NCBI RefSeq assembly: GCF_949987535.1
Contig: NC_080081.1
Coordinates: forward strand, 48,086,973-48,150,972
Length of the DNA stretch: 64,000 nt
From: Balaenoptera acutorostrata
Taxonomy: Eukaryota > Chordata > Mammalia > Artiodactyla > Balaenopteridae
Reading direction: 5' to 3'
Shown: positions 12,536-24,539 of the stretch, piece after piece
Layout: each line of letters opens with the position of its first letter
Position numbering within the stretch: the first letter of the stretch is position 1
Program-made: the position numbers and the translations under genes
Notes under the pieces: generated by a model
What the model was told of the DNA's origin: nothing
The model's database searches: none
The model's input: only the letters and a program-made list of their open reading frames with translations

Positions 12536-12884
12536 TTTTTTTTTTTAACATCTTTATTGGAGTATAATTGCTTTACAATGGTGTGTTAGTTTCTGCTTTA
12601 TAACAAAGTGAATCAGCTATACATATACATATGTCCCCATATCTCTTCCTTCTTGCGTCTCCCTCCCTCCCATCCTCCCTATCCCACCCCTCTAGGTGGT
12701 CACAAAGCACTGAGCTGATCTCCCTGTGCTATGCAGCTGCTTCCCACTAGCTATCTATTCTACGTTTGGTAGTGTATATATGTCCATGCCACTCTCTCAC
12801 TTTGTCCCAGCTTACCCTTCACCCTCCCGGTATCCTCAAGTCCATTCTCTAGTAGGTCTGCTTCTTTATTCCTGTCTTGCCCCT
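12536..12884 (-). mobile_element. L1 3' end fragment, minus strand
   Basis: A T run and the complement of the L1 3' tail (AACATCTTTATTGGAGTATA) are followed by about 350 bp of L1 3'UTR. This sequence closely resembles the first 350 bp of the copies at 17161 and 61398. It stops within the 3'UTR, so this is a severely 5'-truncated insertion. Confidence 0.88.
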
Positions 12885-13776
12885 TGTTTACACACATCTG
12901 CCTATGCTGTCATTAATGATGCAGGTAAACATGGATCTAATATATTACTATAGAATTTTAATATATATTCTCGAAAATTGTTTGAACGGATTCCAACTGT
13001 GTCTTGCCTAAAACCCATGCAAGCTTTAGAGTACAAGGCCAAGAATTTTGTAGATTTGTGTTATTGAAAAACTGTTGTACTTTCTAAAAATTAGATAATA
13101 ATATACATATAGGAAATTGCACAAATCATAAATGTACAGCTCAATGCATTTTCTCCAATTGGACATAATAGCATAAGGAATGGAATTTGGAAAATGGATT
13201 CTATTTACCCTTCTGTGCTTCAGCCTGACACTATTTTTAATTCATATTTTGAACTTTGATAAAAGATTTCTTTTGAAAAAGGGTTCCTACTACTAAACAA
13301 CCTTTGAAAACAGCTAGTCTCCAGCAACTCTTCAACAACTTACAGTTATTTTTTTTCTGGAGGTGTTTGCATGTTATGTAAAATCAAATTTATCAGCCCA
13401 GAATTATTGAGGAATGCCATATGGAAATATGAACTAATACTGAAGATAGATGATAGAAGTAATAGAAACATCTAAACAGATGTTTACTCTCCTTCATAGG
13501 AAAACGTAAAGAAAATGTCTTCTTAGATAATCTTCCCCTCTGTCCTCAAAAGCAACGGTTTAAAACTGATCAGTTGGGAGACCCTTGTGTCATGTAAATA
13601 TGTCTATCACCTTGATGGCAGCTTCTCAGTAGCTGTCTGTCAAACTACATATTTTACGGAAAAAAGAACTAGTGCTTATTAATAGTTTTTGATGTTTTGA
13701 CCCTACAAGGAAAGAATTCTTTCCAAAAAGTTTATTGAACTCTTGTGTGGCAGACACTGTCCTAGGCACTTGTATT
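12885..13776 (+). other. DIAPH3 intron, no recognised feature
   Basis: This is AT-rich intronic sequence with no recognised repeat or exon. Confidence 0.35.
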
Positions 13777-13839
13777 AATAAGGATTAGACAAACACAAAA
13801 AGCAAACACCAACCAAACAAAAAAGAATAAGGATTAGAC
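13777..13839. mobile_element. 35-nt A-rich insertion between 14-bp direct repeats
   Basis: AATAAGGATTAGAC occurs at 13777-13790 and again, identical, at 13826-13839. The 35 nt between consist almost only of A and C with A runs. This has the form of a target-site duplication around a poly(A)-like insert, as if L1 machinery had inserted little more than a tail. A simple tandem duplication with an expanded spacer is the alternative. Confidence 0.6.
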
Positions 13840-13883
13840 TGACTTTTGAGTGACAGAAAAAAAAGTAACAGTGGCTTACATAA

Positions 13884-14870
13884 GATTCATTCACTCAGTA
13901 TTTCATGAGTTGTTTTCTGAATGCCTCTTCTGTCTCAGGTACCGTTTGAGGTACTGGATAGAGTAGTATATGAACACAAAGGAAATGTCTCTGCTCTCTT
14001 GAAATTTACATTTTAGGTAGAGGATACAGAACAAAGAAAGAAGTCAATGTATATTATGTCAGGTGGTTAGCTGTGGAATCCTAGGCCAGGTGTTTGTTTC
14101 TGTTTGTTTGTTTGTTTTTTGGAATGTAGGTTGGGAGGTCAGAGAAGGCCCCATGGAGAAGGGCTTTGAGTGAAAGCCTGACAGAGGAGTGAGGAGGCAT
14201 GGCAAGGTATGTGAGAGAAGCATTCTAGGCAGAGGGAGGAGCAGGGGCCTAAGCCCTAGATATGGATGTGATACTGGATCAGAGGGAGGGAGGGAGGGGG
14301 AGGGCATAATAGGAGATACGATCAGAAAGGTAGCAGATCCAATAGGACATAATTGGCCATTATAAGGATTTTGACTTTGCTCTGAGATGGGGAGCCATTG
14401 GAAGGGCTTTGAGCAAAAGAGTGACATCTGACTTGCATTTTCAAAGGATTGCTTTGGCTGCTTTTTTGGGGAAAAATGTAGAGGAACAAAGGGGAGATGC
14501 AGTAAAACCAGTTTGATGCTGTAAGAATAATCCAGGGGAGAGAGCGTGTTGGCTGGGACCAAGAGGTTGCAGCAAGGGAAGTGAGAAGGATTTAAGCAAT
14601 GCACCTACATTGAAGGTAGAAATCAACAGCATTTACTCTGTGATTGGGTGTGTGGGGTATGAGGGAAAGAGAGGAGTCATAACACCAATCATTTACTGAG
14701 GTGCAGGAGCAGATTCCAGAAGGAAGATAAGTTCCAATTTGAAAATGTGAGTTTAAGAGGCCTATTAAATATTAAGTAAAGATATTCAACGGGCAGTTGG
14801 AGTTCAGGGGAAAGGTCTAAGCAGGAGAAAAAATTTGGAATTTTTCAAGTTTAGAGATATGCATGCAGTC
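13884..14870 (+). repeat. Ancient mammalian interspersed repeat, family not resolved
   Basis: The sequence has the wording of a widespread old mammalian repeat: TGTCTCTGCTCTCTTGAAAT, GGCATTCTAGGCAGAGGGAG, GGGGAGCCATTGGAAGG and GAGTGACATCTGACTTGCA. A similar plan is seen at 24925-25790. The minus-strand open frame of 181 codons at 14059-14604 is composition-driven and lacks any domain. Confidence 0.4.
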
Positions 14871-15439
14871 CAGGACTTGTTAGGCTGCATCGTCTCCAAT
14901 AGCCTTACATGAAAACTCATCTCATAATTTTCATGTCAGTTAGTCTATCCTTAATATTTATCATGGGACACATTAAAAGCAGCCACACCTCCTTCCCACA
15001 AACATGCACACAAAACCATTATCTTGAGGGAATATTTTGAATATTGTTACAAACATCTCTATTATGGGCCTCTTTTCTTTAATATTTACCATTTTCTTGA
15101 ACATCTTATTTGCAGAAAGGAGTTTTCAAATTCTTATAGGTAAACATGATTTTCCATTAGATAGGCTTCTCCCACTAATATTGTGTTCTCTTGTAAAAAG
15201 GTTGTTATGCCTTTAACACCCTCTTTATAGTCAGAGAGGACAAGGCTACTTCTTTTCTGCCCAGAGTGGGGGAAATGGGTCAGCAGAACCGACTGGAGCC
15301 CTTTCACTGGTTGTGCTTGTCATTTCCTCTGCTTGCCTTCTGCCTACCTGTCCTCTCTCCAGACTCCATAACAAATATAGGCAATTCCCTTACAGTGTGA
15401 TGTATATAAAAAAGGTAACAACAAAACCTTCATTGCATG
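14871..15439 (+). other. DIAPH3 intron, no recognised feature
   Basis: This is mixed-composition intronic sequence with no recognised repeat or exon. Confidence 0.35.
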
Positions 15440-15933
15440 TATAGATCTTCCTTGACTTATGATGATGTTACATCCAGATAAACCCATTGCAAGCTGAAAA
15501 TACCATAAGTTGAAAATTCACTGAATACACCTAATGTACCAAAGTTCATAGCTTAGCCTGGCCTAACTTACACGTGTTCAGAACACTTACATTAACCTAT
15601 AGTTAGGCAAAATCATCTAACACTAAGCCTAATTTATAATAAGGTGTTGAATAGCTCATGCAATTTATTGAATACTGTGCTGAAAGTGAAAACCAGAATG
15701 GTTCTCTGGGTACAGAATGATTTGTAAGTGTATTGATTGTTTACTCTTGCATGGCTGACTGGGAACTGCGGCTTGCTGTCCATCATCACAAAAGTGTGTA
15801 CCACATATTGCTATCCCGGGAAAAGATCAGCATTCAGTGTATGAAGTATGGTTTCTATTGAATGCATAGCTCTCCCCACCACTGTAAAGTTGAAAAATCG
15901 TTAAGTGGAATGTAAGTCAGGGGTTCTCTGTAG
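15440..15933. mobile_element. Old inverted-repeat DNA transposon fossil
   Basis: The ends are imperfect inverted repeats: CTTGACTTATGATG near the left end, and GTAAGTCAGGGG near the right, whose complement is CCCCTGACTTAC. TA dinucleotides flank the ends, as in Tc1/mariner-type elements. The interior has no open frame, so it is non-autonomous. I believe it belongs to the mammal-wide Tigger-like group but cannot fix the family. Confidence 0.6.
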
Positions 15934-15935
15934 TA

Positions 15936-16015
15936 CTGGGTTGGCCAAAAAGTTCATTCGGATTTTTCTGTAACATCTTATGGAAAAACCCAAACGAGCT
16001 TTTTGGCCAACCCAA
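15936..16015. mobile_element. 80-bp mariner-type palindromic MITE
   Basis: The element starts CTGGGTTGGCCAAAAAG and ends CTTTTTGGCCAACCCAA. The two halves are near-complementary, leaving a palindrome with almost no interior. TA dinucleotides at 15934-15935 and 16016-16017 fit the mariner target-site duplication. Similar short palindromes are common in cetartiodactyl genomes. It abuts the older transposon to its left. Confidence 0.85.
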
Positions 16016-16090
16016 TATAATAAATTAATTAGGGGATGCAAATTATAATGTATTATTATGTGGAGTTCCATCAAGAATCAGAACAATGGG

Positions 16091-16410
16091 GCTTCCCTGG
16101 TGGCGCAGTGGTTGAGAATCTGCCTGCTAATGCAGGGGACACGGGTTCGAGCCCTGGTCTGGGAAGATCCCACATGCCGCGGAGCAGCTGGGCCCGTGAG
16201 CCACAACTACTGACCCTGCGCGTCTGGAGCCTGTGCCCCGCAACGGGAGGGGCCGCGATAGTGAAAGGCCCGCGCACCGCGATGAAGAGCAGTCCCCGCA
16301 CCGCGATGAAGAGTGGCCCCCACTTGCCGCAACTAGAGAAAGCCCTCGCACGAACCGAAGACCCAGCACAGCCAAAAATAAATAAATAAAAAAAAAAAAA
16401 AAAAAAAAAA
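16091..16410 (+). mobile_element. CHR-type SINE (cetacean), plus strand
   Basis: The element has a tRNA-like head starting GCTTCCCTGGTGGCGCAGTGG, with an A box in the GTGGCGCAGTGG stretch and a Pol III B box in GGGTTCGAGCCC. A GC-rich body and a long A tail with AAATAAAT units follow. AAGAATCAGAACAATGGG occurs at 16073-16090 and again, unchanged, at 16410-16427, so an 18-bp target-site duplication frames it. A 24-bp unit starting CGCACCGCGATGAAGAG is present twice in tandem (16273 and 16297). The perfect duplication and long tail suggest a fairly young insertion. Confidence 0.95.
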
Positions 16411-16427
16411 AGAATCAGAACAATGGG

Positions 16428-16973
16428 AAGAAGGAAAAGCTGAGCATAAGGCAAGCTGAGGATGACTGGCCAGTCACTTAGCATTGCTTCTTTCAGTTTA
16501 CACCTTTGCCTGTTATGAACCAAACTACAATTTATTTTGAGTTTCTACTTTTTTTACCATCTTATTTCAGTTTTATGCTTTTCCATCAACTTAATGAATG
16601 TTATAATAATACTGTAGATCTTAGATTTTGTTCTACGCCTACTTAATGTTAGGGATTTCTTTTAATGGTACTGAGGTTTTTGTCCATCTTGTCCATTCAT
16701 TTTATTATTTTTAACGTGCATTTGTGAAATATTCTTACAGCTTTATTAATACCTTTATTATTACAATCGTCTAGGAAAAATCACTATGTTGAAAGCTTGA
16801 AATGCTATAGGCCCTAGTTTCTCTCACAAAACAATTGTGTCTAGGAGCATAGGGAGGGTAATTTAGTTTGAATGTTTACACTTTTTTGTTAATAAGTTGC
16901 TGTTTAAGCATTCTTTAAAGGAATCAACTTCCCTGTAATGTATCATGGTATGTAAGAATGACTGTGACAGTTC

Positions 16974-16975
<2 letters not shown>
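16428..16975 (+). other. DIAPH3 intron, no recognised feature
   Basis: This is AT-rich intronic sequence with no recognised repeat. Confidence 0.35.

Positions 16976-17017
<42 letters not shown>
16976..17017. repeat. (TG)n microsatellite
   Basis: About 20 uninterrupted TG units are present. Confidence 0.97.
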
Positions 17018-17018
<1 letters not shown>

Positions 17019-17561
17019 CAATGGCCTCTAATAATATATTGTTACAAAGAATTTGATAACTCAATTGGCAACTCAGATACTAATCCAGTAATTTCCTGAG
17101 CATGATTTGATGACCCATGGGTCTCCAAAACCCTCTAAAACTGTACTAAAAGTCCTGTATTTTTTTTTAAACATCTTTATTGAAGTATAATTGCCTTACA
17201 ATGGTGTGTTAGCTTCTGCTTTATAACGAAGTGAATCAGTTATACATATACAATATGTTCCCATTTCTGTTCCCATTTCTCTTCCCTCTTGCATCTCCCT
17301 CCCTCCCACCCTCCCCATCCCACCCCTCTAGGTGGTCACAAAGCACCGAGCTGATCTCCCTGTGCTATGCGGCTGCTTCCCACTAGTTATCTATTTTACA
17401 TTTGGTAGTGTATATATGTCCATGACACTCTCTTACCCTGTCACATCTCATCCCACCCCCTCCCCATATCTTCAAGTCCATTCTCTAGTAGGTCTGTGTC
17501 TTTATTCCCGTCTTGCCACTAGGTTCTTCATGGCCTTTTTTTTTTTTTTTTTTCCTTAGAT

Positions 17562-20500
17562 TCAGTATATATGTGTTAGCATACTGTATTTGTTTTTCTC
17601 TTTCTGACTTACTTCACTCTGTATGACAGACTCTAACTCCATCCACCTCGTTACAAATACCTCCATTTCATTTCTTTTTATGGCTGGGTAATATTTCATT
17701 GTATATATGTCCCACATCTTCTTTATCCATTCATCTGTCAATGGACATTTAGGTTGCCTCCATGTCCTGGCTATTGTAAACGGAGCTGCAATGAACATTT
17801 TAGTACATGACTCTTTTTGACCTATGGTTTTCTCAGGGTATATGCCCAGTAGTGGGATTGCTGGGTCGTATGGTAGTTCTATTTGTAGTTTTTTAAGGAA
17901 GCTCCATACTGTTCTCCATAGTGGCTGTATCAATTTACATTCCCACCAACAGTGCAAGAGTGTTCCCTTTCCTCCACACCGTCTCCAGCATTTATTGTTT
18001 CTAGATTTTTTGATGATGGCCATTCTGATCGGTGTGAGATGATATCTCATTGTAGTTTTGATTTGCATTTCTCTAATGATTAATGATGTTGAGCATTCTT
18101 TCATGTGTCTGTAGGCCATCTGTATATCTTCTTTGGAGAAATGTCTATTTAGGTCTTCTGCCCATTTTTGGATTGGGTTGTTTGTTTTTTTGTTATTGAG
18201 CTGCATGAGCTGCTTGTAAATCTTGGAGATTAATCCTTTGTCAGTTGCTTCATTTGCAAATATTTTCTCCCATTCTGAGGGTTGTCTTTTGGTCTTGTTT
18301 ATGGTTTCCTTTGCTGTGCAAAAGCTTTTAAGTTTCATTAGGTCCCATTTGTTTATTTGTGTTCTTATTTCCATTTCTCTGGGAGCTGGGTCAAAAAGAA
18401 TCTTGCTGTGATGTATGTCATAGAGTGTTCTGCCTATGTTTTCCTCTAAGAGTTTGATAGTGTCTGCCCTTACACTTAGGTCTTTAATCCATTTTGAGTT
18501 TATTTTTGTTCATGGTGTCAGGGAGTGTTCTAATTTCATACTTTTACATGTACCTGTCCAATTTTCCCAGCACCACTTATTGAAGAGGCTGTCTTTTCTC
18601 CACTGTATATGCTTGCCTCCTTTATCAAAGATAAGGTTACCATATGTGTGTGGGTTTATCTCTGGGCTTTCTATCCTGTTCCATTGATCTATATTTCTGT
18701 TTTTGTGCCAGTACCAAACTGTCTTGATTACTGAAGCTTTGTAATATAGTCTGAAGTCAGGGAGCCTGATTCCCCCAGCTCCATTTTTCGTTCTCAAGAT
18801 TGCTTTGGCTATTCGGGGTCTTTTGTGTTTCCATACAAATTGTGAAATTTTGTGTTCTAGTTCTGTGAAAAATGCCAGTGGTAGTTTGCTAGGGATTGCA
18901 TTGAATCTGTAGATTGCTTTGGGTAGTAGAGTCATTTTCACAATGTTGATTCTTCCAATCCAGGAACATGGTATATCTCTCCATCTATTTGTATCATCTT
19001 TAATTTCTTTCATCAGTGTCTTATAATTTTCTGCATACAGGTCTTTTGTCTCCTTAGGTAGGTTTATTCCTAGATATTTTATTCTTTTTGTTGCAATGGT
19101 AAACGGGAGTGTTTTCTTAATTTCACTTTCAGATTTTTCGCCATTAGTGTATAGAAATGCAAGAGATTTCTGTGCATTAATTTTGTACCCTGCTACTTTA
19201 CCAAATTCATTGATTAGCTCTAGGAGTTTTCTGGTAGCATCTTTAGGATTCTCTATGTATAGTATCATGTCATCTGCAAATAGTGACAGCTTTACTTCTT
19301 CTTTTCCGATTTGGATTCCTTTTATTTCTTTTTCTTCTCTGATTGCTGTGGCTAACACTTCCAAAACTATGTTGAATAATAGTGGTGAGAGTGGGCAACC
19401 TTGTCTTGTTCCTGATCTTAGTGGAAATGGTTTCAGTTTTTCACCATTGAGGACAATGTTGGCTGTGGGTTTGCCATATATGGCCTTTATTATGTTGAGG
19501 AAAGTTCCCTCTATGCCTACTTTCTGCAGGGCTTTTGTCATAAATGGGTGTTGAATTTTGTCAAAAGCTTTCTCTGCATCTATTGAGATGATCATATGGT
19601 TTTTCTCCTTCAATTTGTTACTATGGTGTATCACATTGATTGATTTGCGTATGTTGAAGAATCCTTGCATTCCTGGGATAAACCCCACTTGATCATGGTG
19701 TATGATCCTTTTAATGTGCTGTTGGATTCTGTTTGCTAGTATTTTGTTGAGGATTTTTGCATCTATGTTCATCAGTGATATTGGCCTGTAGTTTTCTTTC
19801 TTTGTGACATCTTTGTCTGGTTTTGGTATCAGGGTGACGGTGGCCTCGTAGAATGAGTTGGGGAGTGTTCCTCCCTCTGCAATATTTTGGAAGAGTTTGA
19901 GAAGGATAGGTGTTAGCTCTTCTCTAAATGTTTGATAGAATTCGCCTGTGAAGCCATCCGGTCCTGGGCTTTTGTTTGTTGAAAGGTTTTTAATCACAGT
20001 TTCAATTTCAGTGCTTGTGATTGGTCTGTTCATATTTTCTATTTCTTCCTGGTTCAGTCTCGGCAGTTTGTGCATTTCTAAGAATCTGTCCATTTCTTCC
20101 AGGTTGTCCATTTTATTGGCATAGAGTTGCTTGTAGTAATCTCTCATGATCTTTTGTATTTCTGCAGTGTCAGTGGTTACTTCTCCTTTTTCATTTCTAA
20201 TTCTTCTCCCTTTTTCTCTTGATGAGTCTGGCTAATGGTTTATCAATTTTATTTATCTTCTCAAAGAACCAGCTTTTAGTTTCATTGATTTTTGCTATTG
20301 TTTCCTTCATTTCTTTTTCATTTATTTCTGACCTAATCTTTATGATTTCTTTCCTTCTGCTGGCTTTGGGGTTTTTTTGTTCTTCTTTCTCTAATTGCTT
20401 TACGTGCAAGGTTAGGTTGTTTATTCGAGATGTTTCCTGTTTCTTGAGGTAGGCTTGTATTGCTATAAACTTCCCTCTTAGCACTGCTTTTGCTGCGTCC

Positions 20501-21360
20501 CATAGGTTTTGGGTCGTCGTATCTCCATTGTCATTTGTTTCTAGGTATTTTTTGATTTCCCCTTTGATTTCTTCAGTGATCGCTTCGTTATTAAGTAGTG
20601 TATTGTGTAGCCTCCATGTGTTTGTATTTTTTACAGATCTTTTCCTGTAATTGATATCTAGTCTCATAGCGTTGTGGTCGGAAAAGATACTTGATACGAT
20701 TTCAATTTTCTTAAATTTACCAAGGCTTGATTTGTGACCCAAGATATGATCTATCCTGGAGAATGTTCCATGAGAACTTGAGAAAAATGTGTATTCTGTT
20801 GTTTTTGGGTGGAATGTCCTATAAGTATCAATTAAGTCCATCTTGTTTAATGTATCATTTAAAGCTTGTGTTTCCTTATTTATTTTCATTTTGGATGATC
20901 TGTCCATTGGTGAAAGTGGGGTGTTAAAGTCCCCTACTATGATTGTGTTGCTGTCGATTTCCCCTTTTATGGCTGTTAGTATTTGCCTTATGTATTGAGG
21001 TGCTCCTATGTTGGGTGCATAAATATTTACAATTGTTATACCTTCCTCTTGGATCGATCCCTTGATCATTATATAGTGTCCTTCTTTGTCTCTTGTAATA
21101 GTCTTTATTTTAAAGTCTATTTTGTCTGATATGAGAATTGCTACCACAGCTTTCTTTTGATTTCCATTTGCATGGAATATCTTTTTCCATCCCCTCACTT
21201 TCAGTCTGTATGTGTCTCTAGGTCTGAAGTGGGTCTCTTATAGACAGCATATATATGGGTCTTGTTTTTGTATCCATTCAGCCAGCCTGTGTCTTTTGGT
21301 GGGAGCATTTAATCCATTTACGTTCAAGGTAATTATTGATATGTATGTTCCTATTCCCAT
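17562..21360 (-). pseudogene. L1 ORF2 remnant (copy 2)
   Basis: Three long frames cover most of the protein. At 20197-21198 is the endonuclease ([35 protein letters not shown]). At 18510-20147 is the reverse transcriptase ([39 protein letters not shown]). At 17562-18374 is the C-terminal part ([19 protein letters not shown]). The start codon at 21358-21360 is kept, but a TAA at 21238-21240 cuts the frame just before the catalytic Glu of QETH. Frameshifts near 20170 and 18500 complete the damage. Confidence 0.92.
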
Positions 21361-21418
21361 TTTCTTAAATGTTTTGGGTTTGTTATTGTAGGTGTTTTCC
21401 TTCTCTTGTGTTTCTTGC

Positions 21419-22285
21419 CTAGAGAAGTTCCTTTAGCATTTGTTGTAAAGCTGGTTTGGTGGTGCTGAACTCTCTCAGCTTTTGCTTGTCTGTAAAGGTT
21501 TTAATTTCTCCATCACATCTGAATGAGATCCTTGGTGGGTAGAGTAATCTTGGTTGTAGGTTTTTCTCCTTCATCACTTTAAGTATATCCTGCCACTCCC
21601 TTCTGGCTTGCAGAGTTTCTGCTGAAAGATCAGATGTTAACCTTATGGGGATTCCCTTGTGTGTTATTTGTTGTTTTTCCCTTGCTGCCTTTAATATGTT
21701 TTCCTTATATTTAATTTTTGACATTTTGATTAATATGTGTCTTGGTGTGTTTCTCCTTGGGTTTTTCCTGTATGGGACTCTCTGTGCTTCCAGGACTTGA
21801 TTAACTATTTCCTTTCCCATATTAGGGAAGTTTTCAACTATAATCTCTTCAAATATTTTCTCAGTCCCTTTCTTTTTCTGTTCTTCTTCTGGGACCCCTA
21901 TAATTCGAATGTTGGTGCGTTTAATGTTGTCCTAGAGGTCTCTGAGACTGTCCTCAGTTCTTTTCATTCTTTTTTCTTTATCCTGCTCTGCAGTAGTTAT
22001 TTCCACCATTTTATCTTCTAGGTCACTTATCCTTTCTTCTGCCTCAGTTATTCTGCTACTGATCCCATCTAGAGTATTTTTCATTTCATTTATTGTGTTT
22101 TTCATCGTTGCTTGGTTCCTCTTTAGTTCTTCTACGTCCTTGTTAAATGTTTCTTGCATTTTGTCTATTCTATTTCCAAGATTTTGGATCATCCTTACTA
22201 TCATTATTCTGAATTCTTTTTCAGGTAGACTACCTATTTCCTCTTCATTTGTTAAGTCTGGTGTGTTTTGACCCTGCTCCTTCAT
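21419..22285 (-). pseudogene. L1 ORF1 remnant (copy 2)
   Basis: The N-terminal part starts MKEQGQNTPDLTNEEEIGSL and runs through a coiled coil (ETFNKDVEELKRNQATMKN) to 21932. The C-terminal RNA-binding part lies in another frame, 21419-21820, with FSAETLQARREWQDILKVMK and the end [13 protein letters not shown] frameshift in the middle separates them. This N-terminus differs from that in copies 1 and 4. Confidence 0.85.
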
Positions 22286-22289
22286 CTGC

Positions 22290-24190
22290 TGTGTGTTTTT
22301 CTGTCATCTCATTTTGCTTATCTTACTGTGTTTGGGGTCTCCTTTTCACAGGCTGCAGGTTCGTAGTTCCCGTTGTTTTTGGTATCTGTCCCCAGTGGCT
22401 AAGGTTGGTTCAGTGGGTTGTGTAGGCTTCCTGGTGGAGGGAACTAGTGCCTGAGTTCTGGTGGATGAGGCTGGATCTTGTCTTTCTGGTGGGCACGTCC
22501 ACGTCTGGTGGTGTATTTTGGGGTGTCTGTGGCCTTATTATGATTTTAGGCAGCCTCTCTGCTAATGGATGGGGCTGTGTTCCTGTCTTGCTAGTTGTTT
22601 GGCATAGGGTGTTCAGCACTGTAGCTTGCTGGTCATTGAGTGATGCTGGGTCTTGATGTTGAGATGGAGATCTCTGAGAGATTTTTGCCGTTTGGTATTA
22701 CGTGGAGCTGGGAGGTCTCTTGTGGACCAGTGTCCTGAAGTTGGCTCTCCCACCTCAGAGGTACGGCCCTGATGCCTGGCTGGAGCACCAAGAGCCTTTC
22801 GTCCCCACGGCTCAGAGTAAACGGGAGAAAAAATAGAAAGAAAGAAAGAAAGAGGCTATAATATAGTGAAGTAAAATAAAGCTATTATAAAGCAAATCTA
22901 TACAGACAAAATCTCACCCAGAAGCATATACATATACACTCACATAAAAAGGAAAAAGGGAAAAATTAATATATCCTGCTCCCAAAGTCCACCTCCTGAA
23001 TTTGGGATGATTCGTTGTCTATTCATGTATTCAGCAGATGCAGGCACATCAAGTTGTTTGTGGAGTTTTAATCCGCTGCTTCTGAGGCTGCTGGGAGAGT
23101 TTTCCCCTTCTCTTCTCTGTTCGCACAGCTCCTGGGGATCAGCTTTGGATTTGGCCCCGCCTCTGCGTGTAGGTCGCCTGAGGGCGTCTGTTCCCCGCCC
23201 AGACAGGACGGGGTTAAAGGAGCAGCCGCTTCGGGGCCTCTGGCTCACCCAGGCTGTGGGGAGGGAGGGGTACAGAGGAGGCGGGGTGAGCCTGCGGCGT
23301 CAGAGGCCGGCGTGATGTCGCAGCAACCTGAGGCGCGCAGTGCGTTCTCCTGGGGAAGTTGTCCCCGGATCCCGGGACCCTGGCAGTGGCGGGCTGCAGA
23401 GGCTACCGGGAGGGGCGGTGTGGAGAGTGACCTGTGCTCGCATACAGGATTTTTGGAGGCGGCAGCAGCAGCCCCAGCATCTCACGCCCGTCTCTGGGGT
23501 CCGCGCTGATCACCGCGGCTCGCGCTAGTCTCTGGAGTTCATTTAGGCGGTGCTCTGAATCCCCTCTCCTTGCGAGCCGCGAAACAAAGAGGCAAGAAAA
23601 AGTCTCCTGCCTCTTTGGCAGCTGCAGACTTTTTCCAGGTCTCCCTCCCAGCCAGCTGTGGTGCGCTAACCCCTTCAGGCTGTGTTCACGCCGCCAACCC
23701 CAGTCCTCTCCGTGCGATCCGACTGAAGCTGGAGCCTCAGCTCCCAGCCCCGCCCGCCCCGGCGGGTGAGCAGACAAGCCTCTCGGGCTGCTGAGTGCTG
23801 CTCGGCACTGATCCTCCGTGCGGGAATCTCTCCGCTTTGCCCTCCGCACCCCTGTGGCTGCGCTCTCCTCCATGGCTCCAAAGCTTCCCCCCTCTGCCAC
23901 CCGCAGTCTCTGCCCGCGAAGGGGCTTCCTAGTGCGTGGAAATCTTTCCTCCTTCACAGCTCCCTCCCACTGGTGCAGGTGCCGTCCCTATTCTTTTGTC
24001 TCTGTTATTTCTTTTTTCTTTTGCCCTACCCAAGTACGGGGGGAGTTTCTTGCCTTTTGGGAGGTGTGATGTTTTCTGCCAGCATTCAGTGGGTGTTCTG
24101 TAGGAGCAGTTCCACGTGTAGATGTATTTCTACTGTATCTGTGGGAAGGAAGGTGATCTCCGCGTCTTACTCTTCCACCATCTTCTCCTA
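22290..24190 (-). promoter_or_regulatory. L1 5'UTR with internal promoter region (copy 2)
   Basis: The region 23100-24000 is far richer in G, C and CpG than anything else in the introns. It matches the start of the L1 copy at 32353. L1 5'UTRs carry an internal Pol II promoter and often an antisense promoter; the latter would point along the + strand toward DIAPH3 exon A. The long open frames inside it (for example 184 codons at 23403-23957) result from base composition. A short AAAG run lies at 22837-22856. Confidence 0.7.
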
Positions 24191-24524
24191 TGCCCTGTGA
24201 CATTTCTTAGTAAGCTTGTTATAAAATAATGACCAATACCTCCAGGTGATATTCATAGACGATTATTATTTAATTACAGAAATTACTTAAATGTATACAA
24301 TTTCTCCTTTTTTATTTGAAATCTTAACGTGGTAAATCATAGAGGCCATCGTATTACAGAGAGCCTATATTCATGATTTCTGTAAATCTAAATATTTATG
24401 GTTGTGATTTTGACGTTTATTCAGAACTTTTCTAACACCTCTAGTGTGTAATTATCATAATAACTAGGCACGTGGAGAAAAGTCTGTGTCTTGGATTTTA
24501 AGGTTTTAGATATTTAATCTGTTA
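24191..24524 (+). other. DIAPH3 intron, no recognised feature
   Basis: This is AT-rich sequence between the L1 and the next SINE, with nothing recognised. Confidence 0.35.
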
Positions 24525-24539
24525 TATTTTCCCATTTTT

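Larger units (their letters stand above)
17161..24190 (-). mobile_element. L1 retrotransposon 2, near full length, antisense to the gene
   Basis: Read on the minus strand, the element starts near 24190 with a 5' end like that of the copy at 32353 (GATGG, then AGTAAGACGCGGAGATCACC). A GC- and CpG-rich 5'UTR follows to about 22290, then ORF1, ORF2, the 3'UTR and a T run at 17161-17169. The length of about 7.0 kb and the retained 5'UTR show an essentially complete insertion. Both ORFs are broken. A target-site duplication could not be identified with confidence. Confidence 0.93.

Noticed and set aside
14059..14604. 181-codon open frame on the minus strand
   Set aside because: It is antisense to an old interspersed repeat, rich in Pro/Ser/Leu from purine-rich complement, with no recognisable domain.
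16036..16389. 117-codon open frame on the + strand
   Set aside because: It runs through the CHR SINE and into its A tail; the same peptide wording recurs at every SINE copy (for example 24595-24849), so it is repeat sequence and not a gene.
23403..23957. 184-codon open frame on the minus strand
   Set aside because: It lies in the CpG-rich L1 5'UTR, overlaps several other long frames on both strands and shows no domain; stop codons are rare there because of base composition.
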